The notes beneath the pieces were generated by a model. The model saw nothing but the letters and a program-made list of their open reading frames with translations, ran no database searches and was not told the DNA's origin. 11,972 nucleotides of DNA from Gardnerella kenyensis (GTDB lineage Bacteria > Actinomycetota > Actinomycetes > Actinomycetales > Bifidobacteriaceae), in assembly GCA_003585735.1 (NCBI GenBank), contig NQOH01000005.1:101509-113480 (forward strand), written 5' to 3'. Positions 6,803 to 11,972 of the stretch are shown here, piece after piece. The translations under genes were made by a program, and so were the position numbers. Positions within the stretch are counted from its first letter, which is position 1, and each line of letters begins with the position of its first letter.

Positions 6803-9157
6803 ATGCCGAAAAAGAATTCACTAACCGTTCGCCGTGTGCTCGCGCTTTTCCTTACATACGTTACACTTTGCGTTGCAGGTGGCGTGGCTGCAAGTATTTT
6901 ATTCGTACCAGGCGTAATGAGCGTGAATAGCGTTGTGAAAACAGTTGTTCCTTCACTTCGCGTTGACGGCATCGATTTTGACGTAACTGCTTTGCCGCAA
7001 AAATCGCGACTTTACGCATCTGACGGCAAAACTATTATCGCAACTTTTTACGCACAAAACCGCACGGTTGTGCCTCTTCGACGAATCTCCCAATACATGC
7101 AACAGGCAATGGTTGCTCGAGAAGACCGCAGATTCTTTGAACATTCCGGCGTAGACATGCAAGGCGTTATGCGAGCTTTTGTGCAAACATTCGTTAAAAA
7201 GTCAGATATGCAAGGCGGCTCTTCCTTAACTCAGCAGTACGTAAAAAACGTTCTTATGATTAAAGCGCGCGAAAATAACGATCCTTTAGCGGAATATCAC
7301 GCTTCTGAAGGCACAATCGCACGTAAATTGCGCGAAATGCTTATTGCAATTCAAATGGAAAAAAAGTATTCCAAACTTGAGATTTTGCAAGGATACCTTA
7401 ATATTGCGCAATTTGGTAGTAATAATTTATACGGCGTAGAAACTGCAGCGCGCCGCTACTTTAATACGAGCGCAGCTAAGCTAAATCTTGTACAAGCTGC
7501 AACTATTGCTTCTATTACAAAAAATCCTTCTCATTACGATCCTTCTATTGAAAGCAATCAAAAAGAAGCTCAAGAACAGCGCAATATTGTTCTTGACTTA
7601 ATGCTTCGACAAGGCTTTATTAACCAAAAGCAGCACGATTCTGCAGTTAGCGTGCCAATAAAAGATACCTTAAATATTCAGCCAGAAGTTTCGAATATTG
7701 GTTGCCAAGCTGCTGGAGATGCCGCTTTCTTCTGCGATTACGTTACGAAGAAAATTTTGCACTCTCGCGAATTCGGCAAAACCGCTATAGCTCGCGAAAA
7801 GCTTCTTACAGAAGGCGGCCTCGATATTTACACCACAATGGATTTGCGCGCAAGCAAGGCTGCAATGAAAGCTGCTCGAGACACAATTCCAGTGAAAGAT
7901 AAGAGCGGTTTCGAAGTTTCAATCGCCGCTATTAAACCTGGCACGGGCGAGGTTTTGGCTTTCGGAAGCAACCGTATTTACGACGCAACGGACGCTGCAA
8001 AGTCGGATCCAACGCATACTGCTATTAACTATGCTGTGGACGAGCGCGACGGCGGCGGTCTTGGCTGGCAGATTGGTTCTACTTGGAAGCCGATTAACAT
8101 GGTTGCGTGGATGCTTGCTGGAAAGTCAATTAATCAGCCTCTTCGCACAACTATGCGCTACAATAATGCGGACTTTAGTTGCTCTAAGTTCCGCGGTATT
8201 GGCACTTGGTTCGTAAGCAACTCCGGCGGCGGCACAGTAAGCCCTGAAACGCCTTTGCAAGGTCTTGTGCGCTCGCATAACACCACGCAGGCTTCTATGG
8301 CTCAGCAGATTAAGTTGTGTTCTATTGCGGATGCTGCTCGCGTGCTCGGGTATCATAATTCGCCAATCGGCCAGGAAAGCGTTTATTCTTCTAACTCTTT
8401 GAACCCGCCTATGACGATTGGTTCTGTGCAGGCTTCTCCGCTTACTGTTGCAAACGTGTACGCAACTCTTGGCGCAAACGGCGTATCTTGCGATCCGATT
8501 GCAATTAAGCGCGTTGTAGACAAAAACGGAAAGCGCTTAAAGGTTCCTAGCGCGCACTGCCATCAAGCTATTCCAAAGGGAATTGCGCAAACCGTTGCGT
8601 ACGCACTTAACCAAGGTGTTGTGCAACCTGGCGGTGAGGCTGCAACAACGCAACTTGACGGCGGTCGTAAAACCTTCGCAAAAACCGGTACTAACGAGCA
8701 GTACTACATGACGACTGCAGGCTTTGTGCCTCATCAGGTTGCTTCGTTTGTGGCTGTTGGTAATGCTGAGTCTCAGAAGAGCTTTAACGGCATGACGATT
8801 AACGGCCAGACTAGGGGAGCTTGGTACGGTATGTATATTGCAACTCCTGCGTGGAAGGAGTTTATGAATACGTACTTGAAGGATGCGAATATTCCGATTG
8901 ACAATGATTATGGAAAGCCGGATCCAAAGTACACTGCTGGCGGCAGCCTTTCCGACAAAAAGTCGCCTTTGGAAGATTTGAATGCAAACCTTCCAAAGAC
9001 GGATCAGCAAAAGCGCGACGAAGACGCTCGAAAGCAAGCCGCGCGCGAGCAGCGGGAGGAAGCTAATAAAGAGTCGAAGCGTCAGCAGCAAACGCAAGAC
9101 CAGTACGGAACTGCTCGTCGCGACGACTATAGCACTTCCGGAGGCGACGAGTACTGA
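6803..9157 (+). CDS. Class A penicillin-binding protein (bifunctional transglycosylase/transpeptidase)
   Basis: This is a bifunctional peptidoglycan synthase that polymerises lipid II and cross-links stem peptides, anchored in the membrane with its domains outside. A basic N-terminus precedes one membrane helix (about 11-37). The GT51 domain shows EDRRFFEHSG (catalytic Glu107), GGSSLTQQYVKN (138-149), RKLREML and GYLNIAQFG-YGVETAARRYF (197-220). The transpeptidase domain has GSTWK (Ser426, Lys429), SHN (491-493) and KTG (627-629), so all three penicillin-binding motifs are intact. The last 55 residues are Gln/Lys/Glu/Asp-rich (QQKRDEDARKQAAREQ), a charged tail seen in actinobacterial PBPs. 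There is no PASTA domain. Length (784 aa) is normal. The start is fixed by the ATG next to a -10 box. The gene ends at a strong terminator. Confidence 0.96.
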   Translation: MPKKNSLTVRRVLALFLTYVTLCVAGGVAASILFVPGVMSVNSVVKTVVPSLRVDGIDFDVTALPQKSRLYASDGKTIIATFYAQNRTVVPLRRISQYMQQAMVAREDRRFFEHSGVDMQGVMRAFVQTFVKKSDMQGGSSLTQQYVKNVLMIKARENNDPLAEYHASEGTIARKLREMLIAIQMEKKYSKLEILQGYLNIAQFGSNNLYGVETAARRYFNTSAAKLNLVQAATIASITKNPSHYDPSIESNQKEAQEQRNIVLDLMLRQGFINQKQHDSAVSVPIKDTLNIQPEVSNIGCQAAGDAAFFCDYVTKKILHSREFGKTAIAREKLLTEGGLDIYTTMDLRASKAAMKAARDTIPVKDKSGFEVSIAAIKPGTGEVLAFGSNRIYDATDAAKSDPTHTAINYAVDERDGGGLGWQIGSTWKPINMVAWMLAGKSINQPLRTTMRYNNADFSCSKFRGIGTWFVSNSGGGTVSPETPLQGLVRSHNTTQASMAQQIKLCSIADAARVLGYHNSPIGQESVYSSNSLNPPMTIGSVQASPLTVANVYATLGANGVSCDPIAIKRVVDKNGKRLKVPSAHCHQAIPKGIAQTVAYALNQGVVQPGGEAATTQLDGGRKTFAKTGTNEQYYMTTAGFVPHQVASFVAVGNAESQKSFNGMTINGQTRGAWYGMYIATPAWKEFMNTYLKDANIPIDNDYGKPDPKYTAGGSLSDKKSPLEDLNANLPKTDQQKRDEDARKQAAREQREEANKESKRQQQTQDQYGTARRDDYSTSGGDEY

Positions 9158-9173
9158 TTTCTGATTGGTGATT

Positions 9174-9213
9174 GATAAATCCTTTACACGCGCGTAAAGG
9201 ATTTATCGTTTTT
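9174..9213 (+). terminator. Rho-independent terminator after the PBP gene
   Basis: A perfect 14-bp stem, GATAAATCCTTTAC (9174-9187) with GTAAAGGATTTATC (9194-9207), has a 6-nt loop ACGCGC and is followed by GTTTTT (9208-9213). The T-run is on the plus strand. It overlaps the pyrD stop codon (9212-9214, minus strand), so the two convergent genes share this site. On the minus strand the same stem has no T-run and would terminate less well. Confidence 0.9.
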
Positions 9214-10366
9214 AATCCACGTCCACGCCAACAGCATCCGAAACGTGCTCAAATCCGTCGCGCTTCAAAAGATCCGCAAGCCCGCGCTTTAGCGTCGTAA
9301 TCTGCTGCGGTCCTCTATACATAAGCGACGTAATAAACATAACCAAATCCGCACCTGCGCGAATCTTCTCGTAAGCTTGCTTTGGCGTAAAAACGCCGCC
9401 GATTCCAGCAATAGCGAAACGATCGCCAAAAGCTTTGCGTGTGCGCCGAATTAAATCGTTACTTGCGCTGTAAGTAGGGCCTCCCGAAAGTGCTCCCTGC
9501 CAATCTTCCGGCACGTCTAGTCCTGCGCGATTCTTTTGCAAATTCGCAATACTTACGCCGTCAACTTTATGCTCAGCAAGCACGTCAAGAAGCGACTTAA
9601 ACTGCTCCCAGCCTCCCGGCAAATTAAGCGGCATCTTAACAAGCGTTGGCTGCGGCCTTTTAATAGTGTCAAGGTCGCTAAATAGCTTATCCAGCGCTTC
9701 CGGATCTCTAAAAGGTTCACCAACGCGAGTATTCGGGCAGGAAATATTCACTTCAATAATCGAGCTGCGCCCAGCCGCGCGCTCCATAGAAATATGGTAG
9801 TCCTCAATGCCTTCCTGAAGGTCGCCAACTAAATCGTCGTTTGTGCGCGCAATAGAAATAGAAAGATTCATAGACTTAGCTTTAGTCCACGCTTTTTCTG
9901 CGCGCGCAACAACCGCCTCGCTGCCGTCGTTTGCTAAGCCGGCATGCACCAAAATCGAATCGTATTCCGGAAGGCGATGATACCAAGGCTTTTGGTTTCC
10001 TTCGCAAGGGCGGCTTGTAGTGGAGCCAACTGTTTCGAAGCCAAAGCCGGCGTTGTCGAGCACGGTTGCCATTTGGCAGTTTTTATCCAAGCCTGCGCTT
10101 AAGCCGAACGGGTTCGCAAAATCCAATCCCATAACATTCGTTTCAAGAACTGGGTCCGTGTAGTTGAGCATTGTGCGAAGAAGCCACATAAGCCCCGGAG
10201 TGCTTTCGCTAAATTTGCAAAAGTCAATCATGCGCTCGTGCGCTTCGTCCGGCGGAATGTTGAACACAAAATGCGGCTTGATTATGTGCTTGTAGGAAAA
10301 AGTAAAAAGATCCGTCGTGGCTTTATTTACGACGTTGTGCAATGAGTTTTTAGAAACGTAATACAT
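9212..10366 (-). CDS. pyrD: Dihydroorotate dehydrogenase, class 2-like, with atypical active-site residues
   Basis: This is an FMN enzyme of the dihydroorotate dehydrogenase family, which oxidises dihydroorotate to orotate in pyrimidine synthesis. Numbered from ATG 10366 (384 aa), the N-terminal helical extension (about 20-60, with PPDEAHERM) is the class 2 membrane/quinone-tunnel type. It is followed by NPFGLSAGLDKN (86-97), GSTTSRPCEGNQKPWYHRL, NISCPNT (207-213), Lys244 in VKMPLN, LSGGP and AIAGIGGV. Class 2 enzymes normally have NxSSPNT with Ser as catalytic base; here Cys210 takes that place, as in class 1 enzymes. Against E. coli PyrD from memory, Asn111 and Phe115 (NRMGFNN) align with Val140 and Leu144 (VHAGLAND), and Thr247 aligns with Leu276. 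I chose ATG 10366 because TACTAT stands 7 nt upstream with no ribosome site. A GTG at 10402 would add 12 residues but starts upstream of that box. The fold is certain; the exact substrate and electron acceptor are less so. Confidence 0.88.
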   Translation of the reverse strand: MYYVSKNSLHNVVNKATTDLFTFSYKHIIKPHFVFNIPPDEAHERMIDFCKFSESTPGLMWLLRTMLNYTDPVLETNVMGLDFANPFGLSAGLDKNCQMATVLDNAGFGFETVGSTTSRPCEGNQKPWYHRLPEYDSILVHAGLANDGSEAVVARAEKAWTKAKSMNLSISIARTNDDLVGDLQEGIEDYHISMERAAGRSSIIEVNISCPNTRVGEPFRDPEALDKLFSDLDTIKRPQPTLVKMPLNLPGGWEQFKSLLDVLAEHKVDGVSIANLQKNRAGLDVPEDWQGALSGGPTYSASNDLIRRTRKAFGDRFAIAGIGGVFTPKQAYEKIRAGADLVMFITSLMYRGPQQITTLKRGLADLLKRDGFEHVSDAVGVDVD

Positions 10367-10372
10367 ATTTAT

Positions 10373-10378
10373 ATAGTA
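10373..10378 (-). promoter_or_regulatory. -10 box (TACTAT) for leaderless pyrD
   Basis: Read on the minus strand, TACTAT ends 7 nt before the A of the ATG at 10366, so the message could begin at the start codon. The -35 is poor (TGGCAA about 17 nt upstream). No Shine-Dalgarno sequence is present. Confidence 0.4.
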
Positions 10379-10490
10379 GGGCAATATTTGTGCGTTTGCC
10401 ACCTTAACACGCGTTCGTTTTTGTGCGATTAGCTCAAGGATTTGCCGATTTTTGCATAAAAATGTGCGTTCTGCGCGATTTTACACCTTA

Positions 10491-10508
10491 AAACGCTCAA
10501 TCGCGTTT
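10491..10508. promoter_or_regulatory. Inverted repeat AAACGC-N6-GCGTTT, candidate operator
   Basis: AAACGC (10491-10496) and GCGTTT (10503-10508) are perfect 6-bp arms around TCAATC. The dyad overlaps the first bases of the proposed -35 of the DeoR-family gene. A second perfect palindrome, CGTATACG, sits at 10517-10524 between -35 and -10. Both are well placed for autoregulation by the DeoR-type repressor, but no family consensus is certain. Confidence 0.35.
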
Positions 10509-10535
10509 GTTTTTTGCGTATACGTGTGCGATAAT
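10507..10535 (+). promoter_or_regulatory. Promoter of the DeoR-family gene, leaderless
   Basis: TTGTTT (10507-10512), a 17-nt spacer, and GATAAT (10530-10535) preceded by TGC form an extended -10 promoter. The expected start point, 7 nt after the -10 box, is the A of the ATG at 10542. No ribosome site precedes that ATG, so the transcript is probably leaderless. Confidence 0.55.
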
Positions 10536-10541
10536 GTTCGT

Positions 10542-11372
10542 ATGATTTCTTCACAGCGTCAACATTTGATTTTAAGCCGACTTCGCACGCGCGGTGCCGT
10601 GCGCATAACCGCACTTTCTAAAGAGCTAAGCGTTTCCGCAATGACTGTTCGCAGGGATATTGCCGAGCTTTCCGATCGCGGTCTTTTAAAGCGCGTTCAC
10701 GGCGGCGCTGTAACAACTAACACTTTGCTTTCGGAGCCTCTGTTTTCTGTAAAGTCGCAAATGGACATCGGTTTAAAGGACGCTATTGCGCGTTTGGCTG
10801 TGGACTATGTTTCTCCGGGGGATGTGATTGCTATTGGCGGCGGCACAACTGCTTACGTGTTTGCGCAGCATTTGCTTGAGTCGCGCAGGGCTTCGGGCAT
10901 TACGATTTTGACTAATTCGATTCCTGTTGCCGAGCTTGTGCAAGCGTTGGAGTCCAAGGATGTGGAAGTTATTGTAACCGGCGGCGTAATTACGCGCTCG
11001 AATTCGCTGGTTGGGCCTATTGCGGATAAGGTTGTGGCTTCGCTTCGAGTGAATACTGTGTTTCTTGGCACGCATTCTGTGTCGCTTCCTCGCGGATTCC
11101 TTATGCCGAACTCTTTGGAAGCTGCAACGGATATGGCTTTAATGGATATTGCGGACCGAACTATTATTTTGACGGATCACACGAAGTGGAGTTGCACGTC
11201 GCTTTCACTGTTCGCGCGCTTTGATCAGGTGGATACTGTTATTACTGACGATGGTTTGGATGCGGATTCGCAGCTTCGCACGCGCGAGCTTGTGAAGGAT
11301 TTGGTTTTGGCGCCTGTTGGTGAGGAAAGTGGCGACGCCGGTAGCGACGATGGCGATGCTGAAATAGACTGA
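10542..11372 (+). CDS. DeoR/GlpR-family transcriptional regulator
   Basis: This is a DNA-binding regulator, usually a repressor of sugar or nucleoside metabolism released by a phosphorylated sugar. Numbered from ATG 10542 (276 aa), the N-terminal DeoR HTH runs from ISSQRQHLILSRL through VSAMTVRRDIAELSDRGLLKRVHGGA (to about 56). The DeoRC sensor domain covers about 75-235, with GGGTTA (99-104), TNS (124-126), VTGGVITRSNSLVGP and ILTDHTKW (Lys215). The GTT, TNS and Lys elements form the phosphosugar pocket in this family. The end is a short acidic tail rich in Gly, Asp and Glu. The reading frame stays open upstream to 10452, but the promoter at 10507-10535 places the start at 10542. It is divergent from pyrD. 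The next plus-strand gene starts more than 500 bp downstream behind its own promoter and could be a target. The effector is unknown. Confidence 0.92.
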   Translation: MISSQRQHLILSRLRTRGAVRITALSKELSVSAMTVRRDIAELSDRGLLKRVHGGAVTTNTLLSEPLFSVKSQMDIGLKDAIARLAVDYVSPGDVIAIGGGTTAYVFAQHLLESRRASGITILTNSIPVAELVQALESKDVEVIVTGGVITRSNSLVGPIADKVVASLRVNTVFLGTHSVSLPRGFLMPNSLEAATDMALMDIADRTIILTDHTKWSCTSLSLFARFDQVDTVITDDGLDADSQLRTRELVKDLVLAPVGEESGDAGSDDGDAEID

Positions 11373-11377
11373 AGCAG

Positions 11378-11517
11378 CTACAAATGCGGGGAAATTGTCT
11401 CGTGTTTGGAGGGTTTTGGTGTGTTTTGCGCTCCAAATGCGGGGAATTTATCTCGCGTTTGGAGGGTTTTGGTGGGTTTAGGGCTCCAAACGCGGGAAAC
11501 TTGTCTCGCATTTGGAG
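11378..11517. repeat. Three tandem 53-bp units, each with a 34-nt hairpin
   Basis: The 34-nt cores are at 11378-11411, 11431-11464 and 11484-11517, exactly 53 bp apart. Each is a stem with arms CTCCAAAYGCGGG and CTCGYRTTTGGAG around an 8-nt loop (GAAATTGT, GAATTTAT, AAACTTGT). In unit 2 all 13 positions pair if G-U is allowed. Units 1 and 3 each have one mismatch. The 19-nt gaps are also similar to each other (GGTTTTGGTG-GTTT). The first core begins 5 nt after the DeoR gene stop. No T-run follows, so these are not ordinary terminators; mRNA 3'-end protection or a protein-binding array is possible. Confidence 0.8.
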
Positions 11518-11768
11518 AGTGCGGTACAACGGTGTGTCGTGCGGGGCGGGGGAGTAAAAGGCTGATTTTGCAAGGGTTTTGGGGTGAGTTGGGTAGTATG
11601 CGCGCGTTTCCTGAGAATTCTCTGAGAAAAATCTTTAAAATTCTTGAAATTGGTATTTTTTACGGTAAGCGCGCGCTATTTTCGTAGAATTTACGCTTTT
11701 TTACGCAATTTCTGTAATATTTCCCATAAAATTTTCTATTTTTCCTTTCTTTATTCGCGTGTTGGGGC

Positions 11769-11798
11769 TTGACTTTTGCGAACGGGGGGGGGTATCTT
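11769..11798 (+). promoter_or_regulatory. Promoter with a G9 tract in its spacer, upstream of the exported-protein gene
   Basis: The -35 TTGACT (11769-11774, 5 of 6 to consensus) and the -10 TATCTT (11793-11798, 4 of 6) are separated by 18 nt. The last nine spacer bases are all G (11784-11792). One G fewer would give the optimal 17-nt spacing. Homopolymer runs in this position are known phase-variation switches in other bacteria. Transcription would start near 11805. Confidence 0.6.
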
Positions 11799-11835
11799 AA
11801 ATAGCAAACGCTAGCTATTCCTAGTTTGGCTAGTG

Positions 11836-11863
11836 TTGCACAGTTCACCTAGAAGCTGTGCAA
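11836..11863 (+). promoter_or_regulatory. Leader hairpin 1 (possible cis-acting RNA element)
   Basis: TTGCACAG (11836-11843) and CTGTGCAA (11856-11863) form a perfect 8-bp stem with a 12-nt loop inside the predicted 5' leader. It has no T-run and is not a terminator. It could equally be a DNA operator, since the dyad is about 30 bp downstream of the start point. Confidence 0.45.
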
Positions 11864-11868
11864 GCGAA

Positions 11869-11898
11869 TTTTTCTTCGTGTACCTGCACGAAGGAGAA
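11869..11898 (+). promoter_or_regulatory. Leader hairpin 2 next to the ribosome site
   Basis: CTTCGTG (11874-11880), loop TACCTG, CACGAAG (11887-11893) is a 7-bp stem that extends to about 12 pairs with two G-U pairs (11869-11898). Its 3' arm holds an AAGGAG that would be sequestered. The spaced ribosome site used by the gene, AAAGGA (11903-11908), lies just outside, 7 nt before the ATG. The arrangement could modulate translation or stabilise the message. Confidence 0.45.
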
Positions 11899-11915
11899 GA
11901 AGAAAGGATAATATT

Positions 11916-11972
11916 ATGTTGAATAAGAAGGCTATCGCCGCATTCGCTGCTGGCGCCACCTTGCTTTCCGGC
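11916..11972 (+). CDS. Start of an exported protein, probable lipoprotein (truncated by window end)
   Basis: Only the first 19 codons are present: MLNKKAIAAFAAGATLLSG. This is a signal peptide with a short basic n-region (NKK) and a hydrophobic Ala-rich core. It ends in LSG, the three residues that precede the cysteine in a lipobox, so a Cys as residue 20 would make it a lipoprotein, for example an ABC-transporter substrate-binding protein. A longer signal peptide I cleavage site further on is the alternative. The ribosome site AAAGGA is 7 nt upstream. Codons are mostly C-ending (ATC, GCC, TTC, ACC, TCC, GGC), unlike the T/A-ending codons of the neighbours, which suggests high expression. The mature product cannot be identified from this window. 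Confidence 0.8.
   Translation, partial: MLNKKAIAAFAAGATLLSG

Larger units (their letters stand above)
11373..11915. other. 543-bp non-coding region between the DeoR gene and the exported-protein gene
   Basis: I see no credible gene here. In order it holds three 53-bp-period hairpin repeats (11378-11517), a G-rich plus-strand stretch to about 11600, and a palindrome-rich segment (GAGAATTCTC at 11613-11622, AGCGCGCGCT at 11668-11677). An AT-rich part follows to about 11760, then a promoter with a G9 spacer run (11769-11798) and a structured leader to 11915. An open frame at 11406-11687 runs through the repeats without a supported start and is probably chance. Confidence 0.7.

Noticed and set aside
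8537..9097. 186-residue minus-strand open frame under the PBP gene
   Set aside because: It is opposite the KTG-containing part of a clear class A PBP, and its Leu/Arg-rich composition is typical of an antisense shadow.
10452..10541. N-terminal 30-residue extension of the DeoR-type gene
   Set aside because: The extension overlaps the proposed promoter and lies before the normal DeoR start (M-ISSQRQ); the family domain begins at the ATG at 10542.
11378..11517. CRISPR-like array (regular repeats with 19-nt gaps)
   Set aside because: There are only three units, the gaps resemble each other rather than being unique, the units differ among themselves, and no cas gene is in view. Tandem hairpin repeats explain it better.
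11406..11687. 93-residue open frame on the plus strand after the DeoR-type gene
   Set aside because: It runs through the tandem repeats, has Gly/Trp/Cys-rich composition driven by the repeat sequence, lacks a ribosome site and matches no family I recognise.
11676..11697. Weak hairpin CGTAGAATTTACG followed by a T-run
   Set aside because: A 4-bp AT-containing stem is not a convincing terminator, and the area is generally AT-rich.

Overview
The window is ordinary chromosomal DNA, most likely from a low-GC member of the Bifidobacteriaceae. Gardnerella is my best guess. The basis is a moderate-GC coding style rich in GCG/CGC/GCT codons, actinobacterial protein families (a GlxR/Crp-like regulator, a YkuD L,D-transpeptidase with a long acidic cytoplasmic tail, a class A PBP with a charged C-terminal tail), and several apparently leaderless start codons. 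I see no tRNA, rRNA, insertion sequence, phage gene or true CRISPR array. The assignment is inference, because no marker gene is present.

Layout from left to right: (1) 1-93 is a short intergenic end with an 18-nt motif repeated 52 bp apart. (2) 94-1212, minus strand, is a diacylglycerol/sphingosine-kinase-like lipid kinase. (3) 1354-2355, plus strand, is an alpha/beta hydrolase with a repetitive Asn/Ser/Asp-rich N-terminus, divergent from the kinase. (4) 2507-5877 is a two-gene operon with a 4-base stop/start overlap: a membrane-anchored L,D-transpeptidase followed by an App1-type (DUF2183) phosphatase. (5) 6015-6725 is a GlxR/Crp-like regulator with its own promoter, whose -35 lies in a perfect inverted repeat. 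(6) 6803-9157 is a bifunctional class A penicillin-binding protein ending in a strong hairpin terminator. (7) 9212-10366, minus strand, is a divergent class-2-like dihydroorotate dehydrogenase (pyrD). (8) 10542-11372, plus strand, is a DeoR-family regulator divergent from pyrD. (9) 11373-11915 is a 543-bp non-coding region with three hairpin-forming 53-bp tandem repeats, a G-rich stretch, a promoter carrying a G9 run between -35 and -10, and a structured leader. (10) From 11916 to the window end is the signal-peptide start of an exported protein, probably a lipoprotein.

Four genes concern the cell envelope: lipid kinase, L,D-transpeptidase, App1-like phosphatase and class A PBP. The central block therefore looks like a wall and membrane maintenance neighbourhood with a global-type regulator inside it. 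The most interesting signals are the poly-G promoter spacer upstream of the exported protein (a candidate phase-variable switch), the structured leader behind it, the hairpin tandem repeats, the atypical active-site residues in PyrD, and the recurring arrangement of a -10 box 7-8 nt before an ATG with no Shine-Dalgarno sequence.
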